Shown here: one piece after another, positions 1-9,600 of the stretch
Layout: each line of letters begins with the position of its first letter
Numbering within the stretch: the first letter of the stretch is position 1
Assembly: GCA_019636385.1 (NCBI GenBank)
Contig: JAHBXT010000003.1
Location: 1-64,000 of the forward strand
DNA from: Pirellulaceae bacterium
Lineage (GTDB): Bacteria; Planctomycetota; Planctomycetia; Pirellulales; Pirellulaceae
Length of the DNA stretch: 64,000 nt
Reading direction: 5' to 3'
Notes under the pieces: generated by a model
Told to the model about the DNA's origin: nothing
Databases searched by the model: none
What the model saw: only the letters and a program-made list of their open reading frames with translations
Program-made: the position numbers and the translations under genes

Positions 1-942
1 CTAAGTGTTGGCAAGCTGCTTACAAGTCCATTGATTTCGGCTGCACTCGTATTGGCTGCGGCTGGAATTCTTATCGTCATCCTGAGCGAAGTATTTCAGT
101 TCGTCCAAGCTGTACAGGCCGCTCCTTTCTTTATCCAAGTCATTGCTGATCTTTGCATTGCGCTACTCGCGATTGCATTTTGTACGGCATTGATCCGCCT
201 CGCCTTGGTTTATCGCCGATTGTCTGTCACTCCGCAGGTAAATCTCAATGCGATTCGGCAGGCCAAACAAAGAGCCGCCACAAGGGAACAAATCCACCGG
301 CAGGTGGAAGCAGGATATAAATCTTTACGAACAATAGTTGAAACGTATCCAATCGCGGACAAGAAGCACCGAGCCTTGCTTGTTCGATGCGGCATGCAGC
401 CTGAAGAAGTTAAGACCCTTCAGTCAAACTTAGAAAACCTTTTGCGGACTGACAACTTAGGACAATCCAGGTGGATCGAGGACTGTAACCGGTTGTTTGT
501 TTCCGTGATCGATAAGTCAGCCAAACAGCATGTCATGAGCTACGCTACGAAGGTTGCGTTAAAAACGGCGATTAGCCCAACCGGCTTTGTAGATTCTTTG
601 ATTGTTGCCACAAATGCCGTTCTGATGGTGGAAGACCTATGCCATTTATATGGCGTTAGAACTGGACGGTGGCAATCAGTCTTGCTGACATGGCGAATCT
701 TCTTTTCCACTTTTGTTTCCGCAAAACTGGAAGAACAAATCGACAAGTTGGCCGACAGTCTTTTCGAGGGGACTCTTTCAAGCGCTCCCCAGATGTACAA
801 GGAACTTTTAGCCCGACTTTCCCTTGGGCTTCTAAAGCGAGCGGCAGAGGGAGCAGTAAACATGGCGTTATTCTACCGTCTTGGCACCGCCACTGTGGTG
901 GCGTTGAGGCCAATTAGCATATCGATCACGAGTGACGAATAA
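1..942 (+). CDS. YcjF/DUF697-like membrane protein, 5' end outside window
   Basis: The frame is open from base 1, so the gene very likely starts upstream; a TTG at 31 is the first start-like codon inside the window but is preceded by in-frame sense codons. Two hydrophobic segments lie near the N-terminus (roughly residues 3-20 and 33-60 counted from TTG), followed by a charged stretch rich in K, R and Q. The C-terminal half has the layout of DUF697/YcjF proteins: KTAISPTGFVDSLIVATNAV, then LYGVRTGR, then a C-terminal LRPISI motif. In that family the gene usually follows a YcjX-type GTPase, which would be outside the window. The molecular role of the family is unclear. Assignment is from motif likeness only. 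Confidence 0.6.
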   Translation, partial: LSVGKLLTSPLISAALVLAAAGILIVILSEVFQFVQAVQAAPFFIQVIADLCIALLAIAFCTALIRLALVYRRLSVTPQVNLNAIRQAKQRAATREQIHRQVEAGYKSLRTIVETYPIADKKHRALLVRCGMQPEEVKTLQSNLENLLRTDNLGQSRWIEDCNRLFVSVIDKSAKQHVMSYATKVALKTAISPTGFVDSLIVATNAVLMVEDLCHLYGVRTGRWQSVLLTWRIFFSTFVSAKLEEQIDKLADSLFEGTLSSAPQMYKELLARLSLGLLKRAAEGAVNMALFYRLGTATVVALRPISISITSDE

Positions 943-1178
943 TTGGCAACACAATTCGGGCTTAAGGCCAGGGCGAACGCACACTAAGCTTGTGAAATTC
1001 CAAGGACTTGCGCGAGGTAACTGACATTCTAAGCTGCCTTACGACGTCGCATGGAAATACTGCTCATGGGGACACAGACCTGCGCAGGGCTTTTCTATCG
1101 TCTTGAGCCGCGACAGCCGGGCCGCTGGCGCTTTAGGTGCTGCAGAAATTGCGTTGCTTTGTACTGCGCCCCGGACAG

Positions 1179-1216
1179 CGTCTTGCCGACGCCCGCCTCC
1201 GGAAATGGTGTGTCGC
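1179..1216 (+). repeat. Direct repeat, copy 1
   Basis: Begins CGTCTTGCCGAC and ends AAATGGTGTGTCGC. It matches 1320-1357 at nearly every position outside a three-base block and a few single changes. The two copies are 141 bases apart and flank the integrase fragment at 1223-1303. Function unknown; a remnant of a recombination site or of duplicated integrase flank are both possible. Confidence 0.75.
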
Positions 1217-1222
1217 CGGGAT

Positions 1223-1303
1223 TCAGCTCTCGTAGCGGTAGATGCGGATCGCGTCAGACGCCTGCTGAAGCTGCCACGGCTTCGGGCCCATAACGCCTGT
1301 GAC
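1223..1303 (-). pseudogene. Fragment of integron-type tyrosine recombinase (N-terminal domain)
   Basis: Read on the minus strand this encodes VTGVMGPKPWQLQQASDAI followed by RIYRYES and a TGA stop. GPKPWQ with the following helix is the segment that ends the core-binding (SAM-like) N-terminal domain of IntI-like recombinases. The DNA at 1271-1299 is nearly identical to 2445-2472, inside the larger integrase remnant, and this fragment carries the sequence that the larger remnant lost just after PWQ. No start codon or upstream domain is present. It looks like a leftover of a second related integrase copy, not a gene. Confidence 0.6.
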
Positions 1304-1319
1304 CTGCTCCCCCTTACAA

Positions 1320-1357
1320 CGTCTTGCCGACTTTCGCCTCCAGAAATGGTGTGTCCC
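1320..1357 (+). repeat. Direct repeat, copy 2
   Basis: Second copy of the repeat at 1179-1216 (CGTCTTGCCGACTTTCGCC at the left end, AAATGGTGTGTCCC at the right end). Same orientation, 141 bases downstream. Confidence 0.75.
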
Positions 1358-1499
1358 TTAGAATTCAATACTGGCTATGGGACCTGCAGGGAAAAACTGT
1401 CGGATATTTAAGCGACAGAGACATTACCAATGAAGCAAAGCAGTTGATGGACGCTGTAAAGTATCGCACTGGTCATGGGCTGGATCAAAGTGCAAGTCT

Positions 1500-1796
1500 T
1501 CAGAGCAGCGGTGGTGAATCTGGCAAAGGGCGGGCTCCGTGAATCAAGGCAATGACAAAAATGGCCGAAGGTCTTACCTGACAGAGTATCCGGTAAGAGT
1601 ATTCGATAATCTCTCGAACGTCCTCCTGTTGGTATTCCGGGACCATTTAACTCGACAATGGAAAATAGGAAAGTTGCGTCGTTCGTTTCGTCAAACGATC
1701 AACGACCGACAATGCATATCGAGGAGAATCGGTCGCAATAAATTCGTAGATTGCAGCGAGATCGGAAATCGCATTCTGAGTCCATTCGATTCGCAT
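1500..1796 (-). pseudogene. ParE/RelE-family toxin with in-frame stop
   Basis: The minus strand reads MRIEWTQNAISDLAAIYEFI from an ATG at 1796, continues through TDSPRYALSVVDRL to FPLSS, then meets TAA at 1647-1649. Directly after it, in the same frame, the typical ParE C-terminus follows: MVPEYQQEDVREIIE, SYRILCQVRP and IHGARPL, ending in TGA at 1500-1502. Together these give a 98-codon frame, the usual length for the family, with one sense codon (normally Arg in GRMVPEY) replaced by TAA. The ATG overlaps the antitoxin stop (TAATG). Family function is an mRNA interferase or gyrase poison neutralised by its antitoxin; here it is probably inactive unless the stop is read through or is a sequence error. 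Confidence 0.75.
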
Positions 1797-1993
1797 TACT
1801 CTGGGAGTCCAAAACGCGTCCGTACTTCGGAAACTGAAAGCGTACGCCCCAATTCAACGTCCTTGAGTCCAGCCTCGATCTTTTGGCGGACGTAGAGTCG
1901 ATACATGACATCGTCCCATGTCGCGTCAGCCGGTAACGAGTCGATGGTTTCACGGACTTTGGATTTGATATCCGATTCAGGTGTTGTGCTCAT
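1796..1993 (-). CDS. Antitoxin of a ParE/RelE-type toxin-antitoxin pair
   Basis: The 65-residue product starts MSTTPESDIKSKVRETI and contains LPADATWDDVMYRLYVRQKI, followed by GLKDVELGRTLSVSEVRTRF. This helical pattern is common in small antitoxins found in front of ParE/RelE-like toxins. The ATG at 1993 is chosen over upstream in-frame codons because the conserved part begins there and the length fits. Its stop overlaps the toxin start by one base, the usual coupling of such pairs. With the toxin truncated, the antitoxin may be a solitary survivor. Antitoxins of this class normally bind their toxin and repress their own promoter, but no operator was identified. Confidence 0.7.
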   Translation of the reverse strand: MSTTPESDIKSKVRETIDSLPADATWDDVMYRLYVRQKIEAGLKDVELGRTLSVSEVRTRFGLPE

Positions 1994-2217
1994 AGCTAAA
2001 CTATCGCGAATGTCGAGATCGAAGGCAACCGGAATCGACGCTGCCAAAAATGGCTGAACGTGGAAACCTAAAGCGGATAACATGCCTTTAAGCGGTTCAG
2101 CACAAACCCTGTTGGCTGCAACAATGCAGTCTATTGCTCAAGACAGCCTCGCCCCCAAATTCCAATCATATCGGACACTTGAGAGCCGATCACTTATTGA
2201 TTGGGGTGATAGAGTGC

Positions 2218-2666
2218 TTAGGTCCAATCTTCTGGGAAACCTTGCGTTAAGCCGTCCGCTGGGCTGCGAACGCCCTTACCTCCTCGATGCAGTACATGCG
2301 TGTACGTCATTGTCGTACCAAATTCGCTGTGCCTTAAAAATTCCTGATCGGTTCGGATGTCGTAGCCGCTAGCAAGCCAATGGGGGGCAAAGGAATGCCT
2401 GAAAGTATGGCAGGTTACTCTTTTGGTCAGCCCTGTCTCCGACACTGCCACGGCTTCGGGCCAATACGCCTGCCCACCTCGGCCAGAAACAAATCCAGCG
2501 TTTGCTCGAAGGTGTACCCGACGCCATGTGCCCGGGCGAACAATAGGAAGTCCCGCACCCAACGTACGAGGTACGGCTGGTGCTTGTCCAACGCCAAGTA
2601 CTTGTCTTGAAGGAACTTGGCATAGCCATCGAGCCCCTCGAGTAAATGAGCATCGTGGCCAGCCAT
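2218..2666 (-). pseudogene. Integron-type integrase (IntI-like), internally deleted
   Basis: The N-terminal part begins [19 protein letters not shown] (ATG at 2666) and runs through [11 protein letters not shown] and [18 protein letters not shown] to GPKPWQ, the core-binding domain of tyrosine recombinases. About 2440 the sequence jumps, with a frame change, into the C-terminal catalytic part: [50 protein letters not shown] and the YTHV tyrosine are catalytic signatures, and RGGKGVRSP is characteristic of IntI. Roughly the middle half of the catalytic domain is missing, including the first active-site arginine region. The gene points away from 2860, as an integron integrase points away from its cassettes. 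It cannot be active as it stands. Confidence 0.75.
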
Positions 2667-2845
2667 ATTCCGTTTCCGTTTTATCCAGATCTGGATAATA
2701 TCGGAATACGGGGCGTATCCAACAGACGTCAATCAGCACCCCCTGCGGGCTGGTTTTTCGCATTGAATTCCTTCGCACGGCTCCACACTTCCTGGTAGAC
2801 TTTTCAACCGAGTCCCAGCGAAACGGGAATTCTGCAGAAAAACAG

Positions 2846-2852
2846 GTTAGGC
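2846..2852 (+). other. Core-site-like heptamer in front of the hydrolase gene (possible attI/cassette junction)
   Basis: GTTAGGC fits the integron core-site consensus GTTRRRY exactly. It lies 180 bases from the ATG of the integrase remnant and 7 bases before the ATG of the gene at 2860, the place where the first cassette of an integron would join. A heptamer can occur by chance, so this is a suggestion supported mainly by position. Confidence 0.35.
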
Positions 2853-2859
2853 TCAAGAA

Positions 2860-3717
2860 ATGAAATCATTGTGCTCCTTCTTTGCAATCGTAGTTTCGTT
2901 GTGCATCGCCTCGCCTGTCTGTGCAAATGACAAATCGATAACGAGAGATCTGGTTACGCCTGAAATGACCAATGACGAGCCCGCCGCTGGTCGGCGAGTT
3001 CGCCAAGTTGCCCCCGAGTACGAGGGTACCGAAGTTTACCACGCCTTGTACCTACCCGTGGATTGGAAGCTTGGCGACAAATATCCTCTGATCATTGAAT
3101 ACACGGGCAACAGGTACGCCGAATCCGGTTCGACCGGCGAAGTCAAAGATGCCAATCTCGGCTACGGCCTGACGGGTGGCAAAGGCTTTATCTGGGTCTC
3201 GATGCCCTACATCGAGAAAGGCGGCCAACGGAATGCTGTCTTATGGTGGGGCGACAAACAAGCGACTGTCGACTACTGCAAGACGAACTTACCTAGAATT
3301 TGCAAACAGTTTGGAGGTGATCTGGAGAGCGTGTTTATTTGCGGCTTTTCGCGTGGCGCGATCGGTGCCAGTTACATTGGCTTGGCTGATGATGAGATCT
3401 CGTCATTCTGGAAGGGCATGATCACGCACGACCATTTTGATGGCAACAGAACTTGGAACTACCCCGAGAGCGATCGCCAGTCGGCACTGCTGCGTTTGGC
3501 CCGCCTGAAAGGCCGGCCTGTTCTGGTGTGTGGTGAGGCAAATGATTTTCTACGAGATCATTTAGAATTGGCGAAGTTCACATTCCTAAAGCCGATTGTT
3601 GGTGAGATATTTGAGATTCCAGAGGGAAAGGTGATTAACCCGCACACGGATTTGTGGATGCACCGCGATAGTAAGTACCGCCAAGAAGCAAGAAACTGGC
3701 TAAACCAGCACAAGTAG
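2860..3717 (+). CDS. Secreted alpha/beta-hydrolase-like protein
   Basis: The 285-residue product starts with a clear signal peptide (basic MKSL, hydrophobic core, cleavage near ASPVCAND). The mature part looks like a PHB-depolymerase/feruloyl-esterase-like alpha/beta-hydrolase: [12 protein letters not shown], a strand before CGFSRGAIG (G-x-S-x-G nucleophile elbow, about residue 168), and [17 protein letters not shown] where the acid residue is expected. A C-terminal histidine is available at NPHTDLWMH. The substrate is not known. The gene stands alone on the plus strand, just behind a GTTAGGC site and divergent from the integrase remnant, which would suit a gene cassette. Start chosen for the signal peptide. 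Confidence 0.7.
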   Translation: MKSLCSFFAIVVSLCIASPVCANDKSITRDLVTPEMTNDEPAAGRRVRQVAPEYEGTEVYHALYLPVDWKLGDKYPLIIEYTGNRYAESGSTGEVKDANLGYGLTGGKGFIWVSMPYIEKGGQRNAVLWWGDKQATVDYCKTNLPRICKQFGGDLESVFICGFSRGAIGASYIGLADDEISSFWKGMITHDHFDGNRTWNYPESDRQSALLRLARLKGRPVLVCGEANDFLRDHLELAKFTFLKPIVGEIFEIPEGKVINPHTDLWMHRDSKYRQEARNWLNQHK

Positions 3718-3744
3718 TAGTCGATTTCTAAACAGTCGCATGTT

Positions 3745-3766
3745 GCATAACCATCGGTTCAACCGG
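3745..3766 (+). other. attC-like half site after the hydrolase gene (weak)
   Basis: GCATAACCATCGGTTCAACC resembles the left half of integron attC sites (inverse core followed by an L-box-like stretch) and lies 28 bases past the stop of the hydrolase. No matching right half ending in GTTATGC was found downstream, so it is at best a decayed site. Confidence 0.2.
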
Positions 3767-3888
3767 CACCCGTGAGCAGCGGTTTTTGACAATGGCGAAT
3801 TGCGGGCACAAGCCCGATTATTTGAAACTATAGGCCAAAGAACGAAGATGCAGCGGCGGCTCAATCCAAGAAACAAGCCTGCGTTCCT

Positions 3889-4278
3889 ATGGGCCGTGCT
3901 AGATCAATTCCAATCCGCAGGAGCCTTGCTGTCACTGGAGGGGATCTGCAAGCGCTTGGCGTGCGTGATCATCCCGCAGCAGTAACAGACGAGACAAAGG
4001 TTCTAAAGCGGCAGACAAATTCTCCTCGGCTTGATTTCGTAGTGTTGCCTATCTCAAGGCCGCTAATTGCGCTGCTCAGGAAATCCCTTGGCGGCCCCGT
4101 TGTATTCTCATACGACGGCGGTCTTATTCATGTCCAAGTCGAAGCAAACGGTTCGTTGGCAGTTGGTGCCTGGGATACCTTTCACCGAGATTGTGTCGGT
4201 GTAAGCAACGCGTTGACTGTTGCCTTTCTGCAGAGTTTGGTAACTGCAGGTATTCTTCGGACTTCTGAAGCAGCCTAA
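3889..4278 (+). CDS. Hypothetical protein, possible cassette gene
   Basis: I do not recognise this 129-residue product. The first 35 residues look like chance coding; the part from about residue 38 (KRQTNSPRLDFVVLPISRPL) to the end reads as a real protein, with VVFSYDGGLIHVQVEANG and a C-terminal helix VAFLQSLVTAGIL. A later start is therefore possible. No signal peptide or membrane segment. Its stop TAA is part of the heptamer GCCTAAC (4273-4279), the exact complement of the GTTAGGC at 2846-2852, which is the relation expected between the two ends of an integron cassette. The function is unknown. Confidence 0.4.
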   Translation: MGRARSIPIRRSLAVTGGDLQALGVRDHPAAVTDETKVLKRQTNSPRLDFVVLPISRPLIALLRKSLGGPVVFSYDGGLIHVQVEANGSLAVGAWDTFHRDCVGVSNALTVAFLQSLVTAGILRTSEAA

Positions 4279-4399
4279 CCAATCAATCATGTTCGCGCCC
4301 TTTGGTCGCCCGACTCGCAAAAGCCCTTGGCCTTTGCTGGCGGCATCTTGGCAGCGCTCGGCGTCGTAATGGTACATTTCAATATTTGAAGGGGAGCAA

Positions 4400-4659
4400 A
4401 TGGGAATCAACGCGTGGATTGTGCTCGGTCTGATTGCCGGATTCTTGGCAAAAATCATCATGCCCGGCAACGCCCCAGGAGGAATCATCATCGCGATCCT
4501 TCTCGGTATTGGTGTCGCGCTGGTCGGTGGTTTCCTTGCCACCCAGCTCGTTATGGGGGCATTTCGGGCTTCGATCTGCGAACCATAGCAATTGCGACCG
4601 ATGGAGCACTAGTTCTCCTGTTCGGATATCGTCCCCTAAAACAAAGAGGCAAGGTGTAG
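4400..4659 (+). pseudogene. GlsB/YeaQ/YmgE-family stress membrane protein, frameshifted
   Basis: Begins MGINAWIVLGLIAGFLAKII and continues MPGNAPGGIIIAILLGIGVA with LVGGFLATQLVMG, the two N-terminal membrane segments of the transglycosylase-associated (GlsB) family. In this frame it then ends early at ICEP. In the neighbouring frame the family's C-terminal part follows at once: GISGFDLRTIAIATDGALVL and LFGYRPLKQRGKV, stop at 4657-4659. Adding one G to the run ATGGGGG at about 4553-4559 restores a normal protein of 86 residues. A good ribosome site (GAAGGGGAG) precedes the ATG. Either a recent mutation, a base-calling error in the G run, or less likely a programmed shift. Confidence 0.75.
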
Positions 4660-4854
4660 CGGACACCCACAGGAAGACTACGGCACTGCACTGAATCGCC
4701 GGACAAAATGTTCGATCACAGCCGCGTTTCGGTCCAGCGGTGTGGTTGCGTTAACTTGTCGCGGCCCCGGGGAACGGTACGTTGTCTCGCAACGCTCTCC
4801 AAGGATCCGTTTCAGCCCAAAGCGGGTGACGGGCAGTGGCGAAGAGGAGCGGAA

Positions 4855-5745
4855 TCACTTGAGCTTGGTTTGGAAGAACTGGACGGTGCGCTGCCAGGCC
4901 AGCTTGGCGGCCTCAGAGTCGTAACGCGGTGTCGTGTCGTTGAAGAAGGCGTGGTTGACGCCCGGGTAGATGTGCGCTTCGTACTGTACCCTGGCATCTT
5001 GGAGCGCTTGTTCGTAGGCCGGCCAACCGGCATTGATGCGTGTGTCCAACTCGGCGTAGTGAATCAACAGTGCACCCTTGATTTGGGATACCAGGGCCAA
5101 GTCCGGCTGACGTCCGTAAAACGGGGCGGCCGCTTTGACGATCTCAGGCAGGCGACAGGCCAGGTCGTTGGTCACGCCACCGCCGAAACAAAAGCCGACT
5201 GCGCCAACCTTGCCGTTGCTCTGGGGATGGGCTGCTAGAAACTGAGCGCCCGCCATGAAATCTTGAATCATCTCCTCGGCGCTGCGCTTGGACTGCAACG
5301 CTCGGCCTTCGTCGTCGTTACCGGGATAACCGCCCAAGGGCGACAGCGCATCGGGTGCCAGCGTCAGAAAGCCAGCAGCGGCAAAGCGCCGGGCGACGTC
5401 TTCGATGTGGGGATTGAGACCCCGATTTTCGTGAACCACCAATACGCTCGGTATCTTCTCAGACAGCGATCGCGGCGTAACCAACAATCCGGCAATCGTG
5501 CCACCGCCCTTGGGACTGGCATACTCGATCCGTTCGACCCGAATGCGTGGATCGTCCGCAGCCACCTGCTGCGCCAAGGCGTAGTTGGGACTGAGTCGGC
5601 TGAGCAGTGCTTCCACCGTCACGCCGCCGACGGCGAAGGTCGAGGCCCGCCGCATAAACTCGCGACGATCGACCAAGCCGTGGGCGTAGTCTTCGTAGAG
5701 GTTCAGCAGCTGCTGGTCAAAGTTGCGGGCTGGCTCGCGACTCAT
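4855..5745 (-). CDS. Dienelactone hydrolase family protein, exported by Tat
   Basis: The 296-residue protein has a twin-arginine-type N-terminus ([16 protein letters not shown], about residues 26-41), so export in folded form is likely. The hydrolase domain (about 65-296) carries [18 protein letters not shown], typical of the dienelactone hydrolase family, the nucleophile motif [10 protein letters not shown] with cysteine in the elbow, the acid in YAELDTRIN, and the histidine in [10 protein letters not shown]. Classic family members open lactone rings in aromatic degradation, but exported planctomycete members have no proven substrate. It lies 134 bases downstream of the methyltransferase gene on the same strand and could be the distal gene of that run or separate. 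Confidence 0.85.
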   Translation of the reverse strand: MSREPARNFDQQLLNLYEDYAHGLVDRREFMRRASTFAVGGVTVEALLSRLSPNYALAQQVAADDPRIRVERIEYASPKGGGTIAGLLVTPRSLSEKIPSVLVVHENRGLNPHIEDVARRFAAAGFLTLAPDALSPLGGYPGNDDEGRALQSKRSAEEMIQDFMAGAQFLAAHPQSNGKVGAVGFCFGGGVTNDLACRLPEIVKAAAPFYGRQPDLALVSQIKGALLIHYAELDTRINAGWPAYEQALQDARVQYEAHIYPGVNHAFFNDTTPRYDSEAAKLAWQRTVQFFQTKLK

Positions 5746-5879
5746 GGTTGGGCTCGGTTGTTAATGGTCCAGCGACAGGGATCGACCTCGAACGGAGATT
5801 GCCGCCTGCCGCATAACTTTCAAACAGTTGGCCAAATCAGTCTAGTGGTTTTGCGCAGTCGATTCAACCGGGCAGAACG

Positions 5880-6608
5880 CTAACGCTTCTTTACGCACAA
5901 CATCTGATTGCCTCCGCGCTGCAATTGATAAGTTACAGTGCGCACGCAGCACTCGTAGCCACTGGCCTGCATTTCATCAATTAACCGGGGAACATAGGAT
6001 GATGGTTCCAACATCAGCGTCAACAGCGGAAAGATGCGAACTTCCGGGGCAAGTCGCAGCATCTCCAGGACGGCGGCGCGATGAAATTCGTAGGGGAAGT
6101 GATCTGCGTAGAGAAACAGAAAATGCGAGCACAGCGCTAATTGAAAGCTGTTGTCGGGCAGCTGCGTATTGGGTAACTGACCCACCACATAACGCCCCTG
6201 GCTTCTCCCCAAGTCGAAATCATCTAAAAAACGTCCCAGCGTTTGTATTCGGCTTTCGCGCAAATGATCGGGGGAAGCATGGTAGGTCCAAACCCAATCT
6301 GCCAACGTACGCTTGATCTGCAGGATGATATCGTCCACTACGCAATAGAATTGCCTCTCGATGTCAGCGCGATCGAAGCTGTACAAGGGGTCAACCGAAA
6401 CGACACGACGGCCAAGAGCAAACATTTCGGCGTTAAAGCTGGCAGGACCATCGGCCAAAGACACGATCGACTTGTCCAAGTCTGTCGCGGACAGTTCAAA
6501 CATACATTGGTATTCGTCCAGCGATCGACCAAAGGGAACGACACTGCCAAGCTGCATCACCACGTTGCTGCGCTTTCCCGCTGAGTAGTAACTCGATTTC
6601 TGAACCAC
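5880..6608 (-). CDS. SAM-dependent methyltransferase-like protein
   Basis: The 242-residue protein has a methyltransferase layout: SIVSLADGPASFNAEM followed by GRRVVSVDPLYSF (glycine-poor motif I and an acidic residue after strand 2), then LPDNSFQLALCSHFLFLY as motif IV and a helix VLEMLRLAPEVRIFPLL. The substrate is not predictable. The GTG start at 6608 overlaps the stop of the giant ATPase gene (TAGTG), so translation is probably coupled; an ATG at codon 18 is an alternative. Position suggests it works with the flotillin/ATPase operon, but that is inference. Confidence 0.65.
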   Translation of the reverse strand: MVQKSSYYSAGKRSNVVMQLGSVVPFGRSLDEYQCMFELSATDLDKSIVSLADGPASFNAEMFALGRRVVSVDPLYSFDRADIERQFYCVVDDIILQIKRTLADWVWTYHASPDHLRESRIQTLGRFLDDFDLGRSQGRYVVGQLPNTQLPDNSFQLALCSHFLFLYADHFPYEFHRAAVLEMLRLAPEVRIFPLLTLMLEPSSYVPRLIDEMQASGYECCVRTVTYQLQRGGNQMLCVKKR

Positions 6609-9600
6609 TAATTGTGCGGCGGCTTGTCGGCAGAGACAGACTTTTCGATGTCTTCCTGCAGTGCCCGATACTTGCGTAGGCAGTCATCGATGGACTGTTG
6701 CAAGCTCTCCAACTGCCGGCGACTGCCAGCCGATGCCTCCAGCACTGGCCGCAAGCCATCGTACAACAATTGAAATTGTGATTGTACCAAATCGGTCATG
6801 ACGCGCGGGACCGAGTGCTGGACCAGGACCTTTTGATCGGGGACATTCTGGCTGGATTGTTCCAATCGCTGGCTGGCCGAGGCAATTGCTGTAGCAATCT
6901 GCTGGCTCAATCCGCCTAATCCGCTGGTCAGTCGCTGCAACCCTTGCTCAACCACCTGCTGGCTGGCTTGATTGCCCAGCGTCACGATGGCCTTGTTGAG
7001 TGCCTGCCGAATCGACTCGAGTCCATCACGCAGGCCGGTCAACGATCGCAGGATCTGCGCCGCACTGTCTTCACCTTGGATGCCTCTCATGCGGATGCTG
7101 TCCACATAGGCATACTTGATCGCCTCCCAGCGCTCTGATTCCTCCTTGGTCAAAATATCCATCAGCTCTTTGAACTTCAGTAAATTGGATTCACCGTCGC
7201 GCGTCAAAGTTTGGGCATCTTGTTCATAGTTAGCGACAATCAGCGTCTGTAGTTCCTGTTCGTTCATCACCGGCACTACGCGTTCGGCAATGCGATTCAT
7301 ATTGCGATAGCTACCCTGCAACTTGAACGGCGGTTCCGTGCGATACTCGTCTACCTGGGCAGCGCTGCGAATGTAGGCCCGATTAATGCGCAGCACAATG
7401 TCTCGCACACGCAGCAGCTTGCTGAGCACTCGAATCATGTCTTGCAATTGATCCGCCGGTAAATTGCTGGACAATTCCAGGTCCTGGGTAGAGCCGCGCT
7501 CGGCACAGCGAATGACCGCGCGTTGATCCTGGCTGCTGTAGCGCGCCAGCGGTGCCAAGGCGACGTTGCTTGTCAAGCAATTTTCCAAATAACTCAGCTC
7601 GAACGCTTCGCGCGCGTCGCCGATAATTTCGCCCAAGTTATACACATCGGCGCGGTTAGCCAGCATGTCGGGTATCTGGAACTGCTGGCCGCTCTCGGTA
7701 TACGGATTACCAGCCATCACCACGGCCACTTTTCGGCCGCGCAGATCGTATGTCTTTGACTGACCGTTCCAGACGCCTTCGATGCGCCGCGTGGCATCGC
7801 ACAGCGGGATGAATTTTTGCAGAAGTTCAGGATTGCAATGCTGAATGTCGTCCACATACAGCATCACGTTGTCACCCATCTCCAGAGCCATGTTGATTCG
7901 CTGGACCTCCATCCGCGCCGCGGCGCTGGTGGCTTCGGCTGGGTCCAGCGACGTGATCTGATGCCCCACGGCAGGACCGTTGACTTTCACGAACACCAAC
8001 CCCAAGCGATTGGCAATGTATTCCATTAATGTCGTCTTGCCATAACCCGGCGGGCTAATCAGTAGCAGCAATCCCATGCGATCGCTACGCTTGTCGGTCC
8101 CGGCTGCCCCGAGCTGCTTGGCCAGGTTATCGCCAATCAACGGCAGGTATACCTGATCGATCAATTGATTGCGGACAAAGCTGGTCAGCACACGCGCTTT
8201 GAACTCGGCGGTTCGTAGTCGTCGGTCCGCCTGTTCCAGTGCAGCCTGTTTTGCCAGCTTGAGCGCACGAAAGCGGGGCACTACGTGTAGTCGATAATCT
8301 CGCTGACGTTGTATGAATTGGTGATAGTGCACTGTCAGCTTGCCCTGCTCGATGCGCGGGTGATCCCCCACTAAACCATCCAGCTGCGTCGCGGCCGACA
8401 GGCTGGGTCCGACGACCGGCCGTAGTGATTGGTCTAGCAACATCAATGCCATTTCGGCGCGATAGCCGGGCAGTGGGTCTAGTGCAGGCTGGGGTTGCGG
8501 GGGCAAGCTATGCAGATAGCCGTCCACGGCATCCACAGCGAGTGTCCAAGCAGCCAGCGGACGCTGGGCGACTTGCGAAATCGCGGAATTTAACTTGTCA
8601 CGGTCGGCCTGCGACAGATGTTCCCGCAGATGTTGGAGCGCGGTAGCGCAGGGCGTAGCCACCAAAACATTGGCAGCAGTTTCACCATCCAGCCAGTCGT
8701 GGTCAGCTAACCAACACAGATGTTCAAATAAAAACTCGGCAGCATGTTCGATGCTCTGCGACTGAGTCGTTTGACCTTCCTGACTGCCGGCAGCATGTGC
8801 CGCAAAGAACGCTGCGGCGTGCTCGTGTAGTAGCTCGCCAATTTTTGTCACGTAAGCTGCACCGGGCCGCGTCGCGGGCAGAATGCGTCTGACCCACGAC
8901 AGCGAGCGAATCCAGGTTTGCACCGGGCCCGTCGCAGCCGTGGGAATCAGCTTGCGCCACGCAAACATCGCCGGTCCGCGCACTTGAGCCGAGTAGCGCA
9001 ACAGTCCCAACCCGGATTCCATAGACAGCAGCGCATGCGCGATGGCGGCAGCATCGGCATCGTGTACGCCGCGCACATAGCCTTCGTCGTGGCGGGCTTG
9101 CATGAAATGCCGCAACGATTCGACGATTACTGAACGATCCAGCCCCAAGAACTGCTTAACCGTCAAGGGTGCCAGCGCACCACCGCGCAGTTGTTCGCAG
9201 TACAGAGAAGCCAAGTATTCAGCACGATACACCACAGTCGATTCACTCGGCAGCGTTTGCTCCCATAAATCCTGGGCGCGATCCAAATCGGGGTCGTTGA
9301 GCGGTTCAAAAAACTGAGTACCGGTCAAATGCAACCACAATCGTCCATGTCGCGCGACGGTGGTCAATTCGATCGGCTGGCTATGTACACTGAACTGATG
9401 TTTGCCAAAGCGAATAAGCCCTTGATCACCAGAATACAGCTCTTGGCGATCACGAAGCTGGCGGAGCGAATCATCGCCGATGGCCTTCAGACGCGTGAGC
9501 ACATCATCCATGCGTACCGAATCGCCCAGTTCCTGCAATTGCTCGGCTAATCGCCGCACTTTATCGACCATTGCATCGGCAGCCAGATAACTGCGCAGCG

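Larger units (their letters stand above)
943..1499. other. Gene-poor stretch with repeats and a recombinase fragment
   Basis: No intact gene is supported here. The stretch holds a 38-base imperfect direct repeat (1179-1216 and 1320-1357) that brackets a short minus-strand fragment of an integron-type integrase (1223-1303). Short open frames on both strands lack recognisable products. The region looks like decayed accessory DNA. Confidence 0.5.

Noticed and set aside
1993..2140. attC-like site upstream of the antitoxin (minus strand CCGCTTAAAGGCATGTTATCC)
   Set aside because: It resembles the right half of an attC, but the core GTTATCC does not fit GTTRRRY and no complementary left half was found.
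4108..5238. Long open frames opposite and downstream of the GlsB-like gene, and on the plus strand over the dienelactone hydrolase
   Set aside because: They are read on the other strand of well-supported genes and have no protein-like composition, start context or recognisable motif.
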